64,000 bases of DNA from an uncultured Jannaschia sp. (lineage in GTDB: Bacteria; Pseudomonadota; Alphaproteobacteria; Rhodobacterales; Rhodobacteraceae). The notes beneath the pieces are model-generated. The model was given only the letters and a program-made list of their open reading frames with translations. It was not told where the DNA came from and made no database searches. Positions 18,048-26,709 of the stretch are shown here, one piece after another. Where the stretch lies: assembly GCF_947503795.1 (NCBI RefSeq), contig NZ_CANNEZ010000001.1, positions 2,099,001-2,163,000 on the forward strand. The letters are read 5' to 3'. The position numbers and the translations under genes are program-made. Position 1 is the stretch's first letter. Every line of letters starts with the position of its first letter.

Positions 18048-18566
18048 TCATAAAGGATGGCCGAGAAGTGGCTTTACCCGCTCAGTGCGGTATCTCTTCC
18101 TGAATTCGCGAAGCACCATTTCGAGCGTCGCCTCAAACGCGCTCTGGTCAAACATCATCGTTTTCTTTGCTTCGTGGAGATACCGCCAGTCGATAAATGC
18201 ATCTTTGTGCTGTGAAAGAATGTCACGAATACCGTAGTCGATGAAAAAGACACTGGGATGACGAGGATTAACTGATCGCTTGAACTCATCGTCAAGCCTC
18301 TGCCGGCTCTCGAGCAGCAAGGCATCAAACAGCTTGGTCACGTCATGTGACTTGACTACATTTGGATCGTCGTAGTCAAAAACGAACCATGCCTTGAGCG
18401 CCAACTCCATCGAAAGCGCCAGCAGCATTGGCTCTACGCCGACATGTTCGCGATCGGCCCAGTCTTCAACCCCCTCAAAACGCTGGTCTGGAAAGCTCTT
18501 TGTCTTTCGCAAAATCGCCCAAGCGGCATCGCCAATCCTGATTGCTGTCGATAAACGGGCACTCAT
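18048..18566 (-). CDS. HEPN-like hypothetical protein
   Basis: A 172-residue helical protein. The stretch MLLALSMELALKAWFVFDYD, then KSHDVTKLFDALLL, then FIDWRYLHEAKKT has the pattern of HEPN-like domains: a helix bearing SxELALKA, a HD-loop-LF helix and a final WRY helix. HEPN proteins are often RNases or partners of nucleotidyltransferases in defence or toxin-antitoxin systems. No partner is adjacent and no clear R-x4-6-H active motif is seen. ATG 18566 has AGAGGA upstream. GC content is lower than in flanking core genes, and it is the first gene of the DNA between glyQ and glyS. Confidence 0.6.
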   Translation of the reverse strand: MSARLSTAIRIGDAAWAILRKTKSFPDQRFEGVEDWADREHVGVEPMLLALSMELALKAWFVFDYDDPNVVKSHDVTKLFDALLLESRQRLDDEFKRSVNPRHPSVFFIDYGIRDILSQHKDAFIDWRYLHEAKKTMMFDQSAFEATLEMVLREFRKRYRTERVKPLLGHPL

Positions 18567-19511
18567 CGTTAGTCCTCTAGTTTGTCCGTACACAGATTGG
18601 AGACCAAGAAGCCGCTATGCAAGAAAACAATCGCACGGTGTCGACGGCCCGTTGCTGCCGTTTGCATGACAAGTCGATGGCGCAGTGCGGCTGCCCCGAA
18701 GCGGACCTTCCGCGCGGGATTGATACGACGTAGGTGCGATCGGCATCTCAGTGGGCAAAGCCGCCCTTCCTTTTGCAGTTTCAAAAATCCGGCTCGAGCG
18801 CGCGGTGCGTGATCAAATGCATACCTCGGAAGGCTCTTGAAGCTGACACTATTGTGCATGTCTTGCCGCACGTCGATTGCCATCCTGACCTGCGCGTTCG
18901 GAGGACTCCAACTTGAATGGAATAGCCTTTCGACGGCCTCTAAAGTGATCGCTACCGCTTCAAAGTTCCGAGAGAGATCTTCGCTCAGGGAGTTCCTACT
19001 TACTTCGGCGGTCCCGCAATCTGCCAAGGGCACCTGACCGACAACCCCGCAGGCAGTGTCGTGCAGATCAGGCACCTTCGAGAACAGCCGCAATCCGCAG
19101 TTTGATACACGCCGGTTGGTCCGTCCGGTTCAGAGAGAACATTTGGGCTTGTTTGTGATCGGAGAGTGCAATCCAAATACATTAAATGCGGGCGATATTT
19201 TTTCGGCGATGCTTGGCATCTCCGGTGCACAAGTGCCGACCTATAGATTGGCCATTCTCATTCTTGACGAATCGAGGGGTCGGTCTGCCGCACAATCTGG
19301 CAAATACGCTGGATCTGCGACGGAAAACCATCGATAGTCGTGCGCAACGAACTCTATCGTCGGAGTGGCCGTACTTGGGAGTTAGGGACCCGGTGGCCTC
19401 AAAATCGCTTCGGTACGTAGCGTGGACGCCTGAAAGGCCGTGGCAACCAAGATCTTGGATCAATGAGCAACGAATATCAGTCCATCTTTCAAGTCTGATT
19501 TGGGAAATCTA
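18567..19511. other. Gene-poor stretch of the glyQ-glyS island
   Basis: About 0.95 kb of mixed, lower-GC sequence without a frame I can support. Frames on both strands are short, lack recognisable motifs and lack good ribosome-binding sites. Decayed mobile or toxin-antitoxin DNA is possible, but I see no terminal repeats or transposase motifs. Confidence 0.5.
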
Positions 19512-20144
19512 ATGCCTGTCCGCTCTCATGAACAACGACGCGTTGCTCTGTCTTCCCAAGGCTTGGCAGGTTTGCTTCGGGACATCGCATCGTCCGGGTC
19601 CGGAGAACGCGTCAGTGTCGGCGATATCACGAGCGCGCTCGGGCAGGCTGGTCTGGGCGGTGCCATCCTCGTCCCGTCTCTGATCGCCCTGTCACCCGCG
19701 ACGGCGATTTTCGGGGTGGCGACGGTCTGCGGGATCGCGATCGCAGTGATCGCGACGCAGATCATGCTGAACCGAAAGAAACTCTGGTTGCCGAGATGGA
19801 TGTGCCGCCTGCGGGTCCGCAGGACGGCGCTCGTCTGGCTTCGCAACCGTCTCGAACGGCCGTTCGTCTGGCTGGAACGGCGATCCAGCCAAAGGCTGAC
19901 GTGGCTGATGCGGACGCCGATGGGCTATGTGCCGGGAATCCTCAGCTTTCTGGTCGGCGCGTCGATGCCATTTCTCGAACTTGTCCCTCTGTCCGCCACG
20001 ACGGGCGGGGGTGCCGTCACCCTGATGGTCCTCGGGCTGCTCTTGGATGACGGTCTGCTCGTTCTGGGCGGAATACTCGCAGCCGTTTGCGTGGCATTGC
20101 TGGTCATCGGAATTGGCAGCGGACTCTCGGGTTTGATTTTGTAA
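19512..20144 (+). CDS. Exopolysaccharide synthesis protein ExoD family
   Basis: A 210-residue ExoD-family membrane protein. The N-terminal cytosolic part (LAGLLRDIASSGSGERVSVG, then ITSALGQAGLGGAILVPSLI) precedes several hydrophobic helices, with the family's LWLPRWMCRLRVRRTALVWL segment in the middle. ExoD affects exopolysaccharide production in rhizobia, but its mechanism is unknown. ATG 19512 has GGGAA upstream. It belongs to the accessory region, and no polysaccharide genes are adjacent. Confidence 0.85.
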   Translation: MPVRSHEQRRVALSSQGLAGLLRDIASSGSGERVSVGDITSALGQAGLGGAILVPSLIALSPATAIFGVATVCGIAIAVIATQIMLNRKKLWLPRWMCRLRVRRTALVWLRNRLERPFVWLERRSSQRLTWLMRTPMGYVPGILSFLVGASMPFLELVPLSATTGGGAVTLMVLGLLLDDGLLVLGGILAAVCVALLVIGIGSGLSGLIL

Positions 20145-20334
20145 CGGACGTAGTGGTTCTCGCGGCGCATGATCGTCCCGCGCGTCATCCGATTAAAATC
20201 GAATATGCCGACGGATCGGTTCCCGCTGCAATCTTCGGGCAACGGGATGCCACCTGTCCATCACCCTTTCAGGCAACGCAAATCACCTTTGAGAACCGTA
20301 TGATACGCCGCGCGTCCCGTCCGCCGGCCCACGG

Positions 20335-21285
20335 CTACCCGAGTTTATCTGCGATCTCCGGCATCAGCCCTGCCAGCCCGGCGGCGTTCCGACCGACGGC
20401 CTCGTCAGCTGTCGCGGTCTCGTTCATCTCTTGGCTGAAAGTCTCGGGCCCGACGGACCGGATCGGCCCCATCCCGCGCAGGACGTCAAGCGTGCGGGTG
20501 AGGTCGAAGTCGCCCTCGCCGGGCACGCGGCGGTGATAGAGCAGGTCGGTCTGGAGGTCTTCGACGATCTCGGCCCCGCCATCGGCGACCTGCACTTCGA
20601 GGATGCGATCCATCGGTACGGTTGCCAGCAGATCGTGATCGGGGTCGGACCGCCAGAAGTGCCACGTGTCGAAGGTCAGCCCGACATCTGCACCCGATGC
20701 CTGGATCAGTGACCAGCCTTCGCGCAGGCCCGCGATCTTGGAGGTCGGCATGAACTCGAAGGTGGGGCGCAGGCCCCGAGCCTTGGCGCGTTCGGCAAAG
20801 GCGGCCATCGCGTCCGCGTAGGCCGTTTCCTCATAGGCGGCGCCAGCGGATTCGACCATGTTGATCTGCCCTGTCTCCAGCACATCGGCCATGCGGAACA
20901 CCTCATCCTCGGAGTAGCCGATGAACCCGCGAGTGAACTCGTCGAGACCTTCCAGCGACCAGCCGGGGACCCAGCCCGTGTAGGGATCGATGGTCGCGAT
21001 GCCGACGCCTGACGCCCGGATGGCACGCGTGATATCGGCATCCGTCAGGCCACCCTCCCGCCAGCGGGCGACATCGGCGGGGAAGACGGTCATGTGGGTG
21101 AAGCCGCTCTCGGCCACGGCGTCGAGCCGCGCCTGAAGCGGGTGCACCATGAGGGCAGCGCCCCACATGACAAGGCGGGGCTGGTCGGTCATCTCGGTGT
21201 CTCCGGTCGTTTGGGCGCGGGCGCCGGTGGCAGTGGCGGCAAGGGTCGCGGCGGTGCCCGCGAGCATGGTGCGACGGTCCATCAT
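20335..21285 (-). CDS. Exported sugar phosphate isomerase/epimerase-like TIM-barrel protein
   Basis: A 316-residue protein with a twin-arginine-type signal (MMDRRTMLAGTAATLAATA, cleavage near ARA). The mature part is an xylose-isomerase-like TIM barrel: GFTHMTVFPADVARW, EFMPTSKIAGLREG, LTFDTWHFWRSD and ILEVQVADGG, with the usual metal-binding Glu/Asp/His positions. Relatives isomerise or epimerise sugars. Export is unusual for the family and points to a periplasmic substrate. It is the last gene of a three-gene operon; its start overlaps the upstream hydrolase stop (ATGA). Confidence 0.82.
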   Translation of the reverse strand: MMDRRTMLAGTAATLAATATGARAQTTGDTEMTDQPRLVMWGAALMVHPLQARLDAVAESGFTHMTVFPADVARWREGGLTDADITRAIRASGVGIATIDPYTGWVPGWSLEGLDEFTRGFIGYSEDEVFRMADVLETGQINMVESAGAAYEETAYADAMAAFAERAKARGLRPTFEFMPTSKIAGLREGWSLIQASGADVGLTFDTWHFWRSDPDHDLLATVPMDRILEVQVADGGAEIVEDLQTDLLYHRRVPGEGDFDLTRTLDVLRGMGPIRSVGPETFSQEMNETATADEAVGRNAAGLAGLMPEIADKLG

Positions 21286-22205
21286 TGGTTCTCCTCCAGG
21301 AAGTCGAGGATGCGCGACGATAGGGCGTCCGGTGCCTCCTCGGTCAGCCAGTGACCCGCTCCGTCGACGGCGCCCCCGGTGACGTCCGAAGCGATCGCCT
21401 CCATCATTTGCAGGACGTAGGGCTCAGGCGACAACGCCCCGGCGTTGAGTGCTAGCACCGGCATCGGCAGGGGTGTGCGCATCTTCACCGCATTGTCTTC
21501 GGCGTCCTGCGGGAAGGCGCGATACCACTCGAAGCCCGTGCGCAGGGTTTCGGGGTCTTCGTAGGCCTCGACGGACGCCGCCACGACCTCGTCGGGCGGT
21601 CCTGCCGGGTCGGCCCAAAGCTCCGTCATGAAGTGATGGACATAGAAGTCGACCGAGTTGCCCACTACGGCCTCGGGCACCTCCTCGACCATGTGAAAGG
21701 CGAAGTGCCAGGCACGCGGGTCGGAGGCAATGAAATTGTAGACCTGTGTACCGGGCAGCGGGGCGTCCATCACCGTCAGGGTCGCGACGTCCTCCGGGAA
21801 AGCACTGGCGTAGGCGTAGGCGACCATGAGGCCGATATCGTGCCCGACCAGATGAACCGGCCCGATGCCCGCGCTCGCGATGGCGGCGTGGATGTCCTCG
21901 GCCATACCCGCCTTGGTGAAATCGTCGTCGGAGTTCGTGCTGTCGCGGATACCGGGCAGATCGCAGGCATGGACGGTGTATTGGCCCGAAAGAGCGGGCA
22001 GGACGGGCTTCCATTCCGCCGCTGTCTGAGGCCAGCCGTGCAGCAGGAGCATCGGTGGCCCCTCCCCGCCGACCATGCAGGTCAGCACCTCGTCATTGCC
22101 CGCCAGATCGACGCGCTCGAAGCCTTCGGGCGGCTCCATGACGGCCTGTGCGAGAACTGGTCCGGCCATGATCGTGCCGATGGCGAATACTGCGTAGCGG
22201 ATCAT
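21282..22205 (-). CDS. Exported alpha/beta hydrolase (epoxide hydrolase/dehalogenase-like)
   Basis: A 307-residue alpha/beta hydrolase with an N-terminal signal peptide (MIRYAVFAIGTIMAGPVLAQ). Motifs are LLLHGWPQTAAEWKPVLPAL (oxyanion region), VGHDIGLMVAYAYA with an Asp nucleophile, a cap domain, and GAGHWLTEEAPD with the catalytic His. An Asp nucleophile places it with epoxide hydrolases and haloalkane dehalogenases rather than esterases. AGGAGGATACAG precedes ATG 22205. ATGA overlaps join it to the genes on both sides. Confidence 0.87.
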   Translation of the reverse strand: MIRYAVFAIGTIMAGPVLAQAVMEPPEGFERVDLAGNDEVLTCMVGGEGPPMLLLHGWPQTAAEWKPVLPALSGQYTVHACDLPGIRDSTNSDDDFTKAGMAEDIHAAIASAGIGPVHLVGHDIGLMVAYAYASAFPEDVATLTVMDAPLPGTQVYNFIASDPRAWHFAFHMVEEVPEAVVGNSVDFYVHHFMTELWADPAGPPDEVVAASVEAYEDPETLRTGFEWYRAFPQDAEDNAVKMRTPLPMPVLALNAGALSPEPYVLQMMEAIASDVTGGAVDGAGHWLTEEAPDALSSRILDFLEENQ

Positions 22206-22966
22206 TCTGTATCCTCCTCTTGGGATCTGCCCGTTCCGGCATCGTCCGTGGACGCACCGTTCACGCCGGCGTTCGGCCCGTTGATGTGGCGCCCGTAGAT
22301 CTGCGTGACCGCCTCGCCTTCGGGGCTGTCCCAGACGTCGAGCAGTTCCGAGGTCATGGAGATCCAGTTCGTCGTGATGGCGCCGGCGTCGCGCAGCCGG
22401 AACAGCGCGGCCAGTTCGGCCTGCGCCGAGTCCGCGCCGGAGATGTCGGTGATGACGCGCACGTCGTAGCCGTCCCGCAACATGCCGAGCGACGTGTGCA
22501 GCGTGCAATTGTCGGTGCTGATGCCGCCGATCAGGACCGTGCCGCGTCCGGTCGCCTCGATTGCCGCGCGCAGGGGACCACTGTCCCATGCCGACGGCGT
22601 CTCGCGTCCGAACGGCTGGCCCTCGCCCGCATGGGCCGCGATGGCGGGATGCAGATCGCCGTAGTAGCCGCCCTCGCTGCCCACAACCATCACCGGAATG
22701 TCAAACGTCTCGGCCACCTTGGCCAGCGCGACCGCATTATTGAGCATTTCGTCCACTTCGATCGTGTCGACGATGGGAAACAGGCCGGACGTGTAGTCCA
22801 CCAGAACCAAGACGGCATCGTCGGCTTCGAGCCGTTGCAAGGCTTCCGCGGCGTTTCGTTCGGCCGGCAACTGCGTGGCCTGCGCCTGCGCCGCGACGGC
22901 CTGCGGGAGAGAGATGCAGCACCCCAGGACAAGCGCGGCCCCGATAGCGTGTGAGTATAGTCTCAT
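22202..22966 (-). CDS. Exported isochorismatase-like cysteine hydrolase
   Basis: A 254-residue protein with a signal peptide (MRLYSHAIGAALVLGCCISL, cleavage near AVAAQ). The isochorismatase-family fold is shown by VLVLVDYTSGLF (catalytic Asp), IPVMVVGSEGGYYGD and LIGGISTDNCTLHTSLGMLR with the nucleophile Cys. Members hydrolyse amides, nicotinamide or isochorismate; the substrate here is unknown. It is the first gene of the exported-enzyme operon and is divergent from a LysR regulator, with a 10-bp inverted repeat in between. Confidence 0.85.
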   Translation of the reverse strand: MRLYSHAIGAALVLGCCISLPQAVAAQAQATQLPAERNAAEALQRLEADDAVLVLVDYTSGLFPIVDTIEVDEMLNNAVALAKVAETFDIPVMVVGSEGGYYGDLHPAIAAHAGEGQPFGRETPSAWDSGPLRAAIEATGRGTVLIGGISTDNCTLHTSLGMLRDGYDVRVITDISGADSAQAELAALFRLRDAGAITTNWISMTSELLDVWDSPEGEAVTQIYGRHINGPNAGVNGASTDDAGTGRSQEEDTE

Positions 22967-23020
22967 TGATCTGGGCCCTCTGATGATGTGATGCGTGAAA
23001 GGTGAGGCCTGTCCATCCAG

Positions 23021-23060
23021 ACGACAACGTGGAACCCGTCTCACTGCTGGACGTTGTCGT
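23021..23060. promoter_or_regulatory. Inverted repeat operator between LysR and the exported-enzyme operon
   Basis: ACGACAACGT (23021-23030) and ACGTTGTCGT (23051-23060) form a perfect 10-bp inverted repeat with a 20-bp spacer, in the 97-bp divergent gap and ending 3 bp before the LysR start codon. Position and symmetry suggest the LysR binding site controlling both directions. Confidence 0.55.
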
Positions 23061-23063
23061 TGC

Positions 23064-23975
23064 ATGAATGGAACGCCACGGGATCTGAACGACATCGTCG
23101 CCTTCGTCGAAATCGTCCGTGCGGGCGGTATCTCCCCGGCTGCCTCCCGAACCGGCATGCCGCGGTCGACGTTGAGCCGCGGGCTGAAGCGGCTGGAAGG
23201 ATCGCTCGGGGTGACGCTTGCCCGACGCAGCCCCAAGGCCTTCTCCCTCACCGATGACGGTCGGCGCTATTTCGAGGAAGTGCAGGGGGCCGTGGAGCAG
23301 TTGCGCGCATCGCACGACAAGGTGACGTCGGGCTCGCGGGACCGCACGATCCGGGTCTCCGTTCCAATCCTGATATCCCATTTTTTCTTGCCGCCCGCAC
23401 TGGAGCTGTTCCGCCAATCCTTCCCGTCCACAGCCGTGCGCGTGCGGGTCGAGGAAGACCGCATCGACATGGAGGCGCAGGGCATCGATCTCGTGGTGCG
23501 CGCCGGCGACCCCCGCGGCGATGCCAAGGTCGGGCGGGAACTGTTTCAGTCCCGCCGCCGCATATACGCTGCGCCGGACTATCTGGAGCGTCGCGGAACG
23601 CCGGTGGCGATAAACGACATCTCAGGACACGACACCATCAGTTGCGTGCCGCTGCTACGGATCGACGAAGCGATCACCTGGACGTTGGACGGGCCGTCAG
23701 GGCCAGTCTCGTCGACGATACGGCCCGTCCTCGCCATCAACGATCCTGAGGCCGGCTGCGACCTCACCTGCCGGGGTGCCGGTCTTTGCCTTCTGCCGGA
23801 GTTCGTCGCCTGGCCCGCCGTGCGGTCGGGCCGGCTGACGCGCGTTCTGACCGACTGGCAAGAGTCCGCCATACCCGTCCGCGCCCTTCTTGCCGACGGT
23901 CGGAACGCGACCGAGCCCGTCCGCGGCCTCATGACCGCACTCGCGGAGCGCGCCCCAGCCATACTTGGCAACTGA
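23064..23975 (+). CDS. LysR family transcriptional regulator
   Basis: A 303-residue LysR-type regulator with an N-terminal HTH (DLNDIVAFVEIVRAGGISPA, then RTGMPRSTLSRGLKRLEGSL) and a C-terminal periplasmic-binding-like effector domain (RTIRVSVPILISHFFLPPAL, GIDLVVRAGDPRGDAKVG). ATG 23064 gives MNGTPRDLND, the usual distance to the HTH. It is divergent from the three-gene exported hydrolase operon, which it probably controls; the inducer is unknown. Confidence 0.92.
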   Translation: MNGTPRDLNDIVAFVEIVRAGGISPAASRTGMPRSTLSRGLKRLEGSLGVTLARRSPKAFSLTDDGRRYFEEVQGAVEQLRASHDKVTSGSRDRTIRVSVPILISHFFLPPALELFRQSFPSTAVRVRVEEDRIDMEAQGIDLVVRAGDPRGDAKVGRELFQSRRRIYAAPDYLERRGTPVAINDISGHDTISCVPLLRIDEAITWTLDGPSGPVSSTIRPVLAINDPEAGCDLTCRGAGLCLLPEFVAWPAVRSGRLTRVLTDWQESAIPVRALLADGRNATEPVRGLMTALAERAPAILGN

Positions 23976-24361
23976 CGAAAGGCACGGACAAAAAATGGCT
24001 AAGCATTGTTAGAACGCCGAATGTTCATTGCGAAGGGTCCCGAACAAGAGTGCCCCACAGGACGAGCAAGCCGTTTCCGGCGTTAACGCTCAGTAGATCC
24101 GCGAGGGATCTTGTCAGGTTTCTGAGATCGGGCTGAACGGGAATTGCCGCGTTCCTATCTGCAAAACAGTTCTTCGTCCCTAGTTCAGCATGGGTCGGAA
24201 CGGTCTCGAAGCGGACTGGCGGCACTGCGGCAGGACCTGGCTCACCGGACTACAGGAGTAGTACCTCCCCGGCCCAAACCGGCCGTTCATGGTGTGTGCA
24301 GCGGCTGGCGGGCTCGAGCCCAAGAGTACAGTCTTTACACACGCAGCAATAACAAGATTTC
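23976..24361. other. Intergenic stretch without a supported gene
   Basis: Nearly 400 bases between the LysR stop and the EamA stop, both facing in. There is no frame with recognisable content, no clear terminator with a T-run and no repeat that recurs in the window. Composition is mixed, consistent with accessory DNA. Confidence 0.5.
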
Positions 24362-25207
24362 CTAGCTCCGACTTCTGCTCAAAACCAGTCCGAAGGTAAC
24401 AAGACAGGCAGAAACGAAACGCCAAACGCCAAAGCGTTCTTTTAACAGGAAAGTTGAAATCAGGGCGGCAAATAGAACACTGGTTTCACGCAGGCCGGAC
24501 ACCATTCCCATCGGTGCGACAGCTAATGCGTACACGATTATCCAGTACGCACCGACTTGCATCGCACCCCCAGCTATACCGGTAACGACATTATTCTTCG
24601 CAACCTCAATGACCTCTTTTCGCTTACACATGAATGCGATCAGAAATGTCAGTAATCCATTACCTATCGTCAGCCAGACGGCAAATCCCAGAACTGAACC
24701 GGCCTGACGTGCGCCCAATCCATCAGCAACCGTATAGGACGCGATACAAACGCCGGTCATTAAAGCAAATACTAGCGCTTTGGAGTTGATGTTGCTTGCT
24801 TTTCCGCCGTCGAAGGTCAGTGCCATCACGCCGATGGAAAGGCACAGAATGCCCAATAGTGCTACTTGGCTGATATGCTCTCCAGCAAAGACATACGCTC
24901 CCAAAGAAACAAGGATAGGCGCCGAGCCTCGGGCAATCGGATAGACTTGCCCGAGATCACCGTGGTCATAGGCTATAGGCAGAAAGAAGTGATACCCAGT
25001 GTGGATCAAGATCGACAGCGCAAGAATCGCCCAACTGGCAGGATCAGGGCTGTCCACGAACGGCAGGGCAAAAAGTGAGAGAACACTTCCAGCCAAAGTG
25101 ACGACTGCCATCACCGCTACACGGTCGCCACTTACCTTTATCATCGCATTCCAGGCAGCATGCAGAGCAGCGGCCAGCAAAATCAAAAGTGCCAAATCAT
25201 AGGTCAT
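24362..25207 (-). CDS. EamA (DMT superfamily) transporter, low GC
   Basis: A 281-residue ten-helix DMT transporter (LLILLAAALHAAWNAMIKVS, IYALAVAPM-like segments, LRETSVLFAALISTFLLKER). The first repeat has the AAWNAMIK signature seen in many EamA proteins. Base composition is near 50% GC in parts (27 of 60 bases at 24421-24480), well below the roughly 65-70% of flanking core genes, with AT-ending codons. This suggests recent acquisition. It is a single gene with no obvious partner; substrate unknown. Confidence 0.88.
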   Translation of the reverse strand: MTYDLALLILLAAALHAAWNAMIKVSGDRVAVMAVVTLAGSVLSLFALPFVDSPDPASWAILALSILIHTGYHFFLPIAYDHGDLGQVYPIARGSAPILVSLGAYVFAGEHISQVALLGILCLSIGVMALTFDGGKASNINSKALVFALMTGVCIASYTVADGLGARQAGSVLGFAVWLTIGNGLLTFLIAFMCKRKEVIEVAKNNVVTGIAGGAMQVGAYWIIVYALAVAPMGMVSGLRETSVLFAALISTFLLKERFGVWRFVSACLVTFGLVLSRSRS

Positions 25208-25350
25208 GTTTGCGGAGGCTACTCATTGGCCGGAGAAAAGCTAGAAGCGACTTCTGACCAATGACCGCTTCGTCCGCCGGGCAGGCCTTGGTGCCGTTGG
25301 CCGCAAATGTCCGCTCTCCGCCCTCAGCGCCCGGCACACCAAGCCCACCC

Positions 25351-26037
25351 TCACTCCCGAAACACCGCAATCTCCCCCAGCCCCTTCTTCACCTTCGCCG
25401 CCGCCGGCACCGCAGCCCCTTCGGCGGGATGCCCGGCCACGAGGATCATCACGGCCTTCTCGTTGTCCGGGCGTCCCAGCAATTCGCGCAGGAAGCCCAT
25501 CGGGTTGGGCGTGTGGGTCAGCGTCGCCAGCCCCGCGGTGTGGAGCGCGGCGATGAGGAACCCGCTGGCGATGCCGACGCTTTCGGGGACGTAGTAGTGC
25601 TTGACGCGGGTGCCGTCGGCCCGCGTCCCCCAGCGCTGGGCGAAGATCACGATCAGCCAGGCCGCGTCCGTCAGATGCGCCTTCTCGGCATCAGTCCCCA
25701 GCGGCCCCAGCGCGTCGAGCCATTCCTGCGACGCGCCGCCTTCGTAGAACTTGCGCTCCTCGGCCTCGGCGGCCTCGCGGATGCGGGCCTTGAGGTCGCC
25801 GGCCGCAATCGCCTCGAAATGCCACGGCTGCTGGTTGGCGCCTGAGGGGGCGGTGCCCGCGGCGGCGATGCAGGCCTCGATCACCGCGCGGGGTACGGGC
25901 CGGGGGTCGAAGTCGCGCACCGTCCGGCGCGTCGCCAGCCCGTCGCGGAACGCTTCTGCCGCCGCCAGCATCTCGGCCTCGTCGCGCGCGCCCGGCCCCT
26001 CCAGCGGCGTCGCCTCGTAAGTCGTCCCGGCCGTCAT
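25351..26037 (-). CDS. Nitroreductase family protein
   Basis: A 228-residue FMN-dependent nitroreductase-fold enzyme. FMN-binding signatures are [15 protein letters not shown] near residue 35, [16 protein letters not shown], and the C-terminal [20 protein letters not shown]. Relatives reduce nitro compounds or quinones or act as dehydrogenases (the BluB/iodotyrosine-deiodinase-like branch is possible given the [11 protein letters not shown] box). Codon use is high-GC and core-like, so it probably marks the right flank of the island. Confidence 0.9.
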   Translation of the reverse strand: MTAGTTYEATPLEGPGARDEAEMLAAAEAFRDGLATRRTVRDFDPRPVPRAVIEACIAAAGTAPSGANQQPWHFEAIAAGDLKARIREAAEAEERKFYEGGASQEWLDALGPLGTDAEKAHLTDAAWLIVIFAQRWGTRADGTRVKHYYVPESVGIASGFLIAALHTAGLATLTHTPNPMGFLRELLGRPDNEKAVMILVAGHPAEGAAVPAAAKVKKGLGEIAVFRE

Positions 26038-26168
26038 CGCATCACCTCCGTCATCGCACCCGATCCATGCACCGATCCGCCCCGCGGGGCCAGACCGCGC
26101 CGCCCCAGTCTTGTCCCCGCCCGGCGTGCGCGCTACCCCCGCGCCGACCCCATCCTTCGGAGACCGTC

Positions 26169-26708
26169 TTGGGCAAGTTCGCCGTCATCGCCATCCTTCT
26201 GGCCGCTTTGGGTGCCGGCGCGGGACTCTGGTTCGCCCAGACCCGCGGCTATTACGCGCCGGTCGAGGGGCCGGTGACGCTGACGCTACTCGCCGAAGAC
26301 GGGCTGACGACCCTCCCCGCAAGCGGGGTCGCAGCCATCGCCTCGGGCTCGTCGCCGCTGGGCTTCCGCGCCTGTTTCACGACCGATCTGGACCTCGCCG
26401 CGCTGGAGGGCGAGATCGCCGCGACCCCGCATCCCGACGCCGCCCCGACCATCGCGCCGCCCTGGTTCGACTGCTTCGAGGCGGAGACGATCGGCGCCCT
26501 CCTGACCTCGGGCGAGGCCCGCGCCTTCATCGCATATCAGGACGTCGCCTTCGGCGTGGACCGGATCGTGGCGCTCGCCGATGACGGGCGTGGCTGGGCC
26601 TGGCACGAACTCAACGATTGCGGGCGGAAGGCCTATGACGGCACCGCCGTCGGCCGCGCCTGCCCCGCGCGCGAGACCTTCGTGCCGCTCACCGAAGGAA
26701 GTCTCTGA
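26169..26708 (+). CDS. DUF6446 family membrane-anchored protein
   Basis: A 179-residue protein with one N-terminal membrane helix ([20 protein letters not shown]) and a periplasmic domain. Conserved pieces include [56 protein letters not shown] and the cysteines CFTT, DCFE, NDCG and RACP. This matches the Rhodobacterales DUF6446 family usually encoded between glyQ and glyS. A TTG at 26169 is the best start: CGGAGACC lies just upstream and relatives start with MGK. Its stop is 1 bp before glyS, indicating one transcript. Function unknown. Confidence 0.78.
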   Translation: MGKFAVIAILLAALGAGAGLWFAQTRGYYAPVEGPVTLTLLAEDGLTTLPASGVAAIASGSSPLGFRACFTTDLDLAALEGEIAATPHPDAAPTIAPPWFDCFEAETIGALLTSGEARAFIAYQDVAFGVDRIVALADDGRGWAWHELNDCGRKAYDGTAVGRACPARETFVPLTEGSL

Positions 26709-26709
26709 C

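Noticed and set aside
18569-19093. 174-codon minus-strand frame in the gene-poor island stretch
   Set aside because: No recognisable domain, no good ribosome-binding site, and it overlaps the HEPN gene's upstream region. Possible decayed gene but not supportable.
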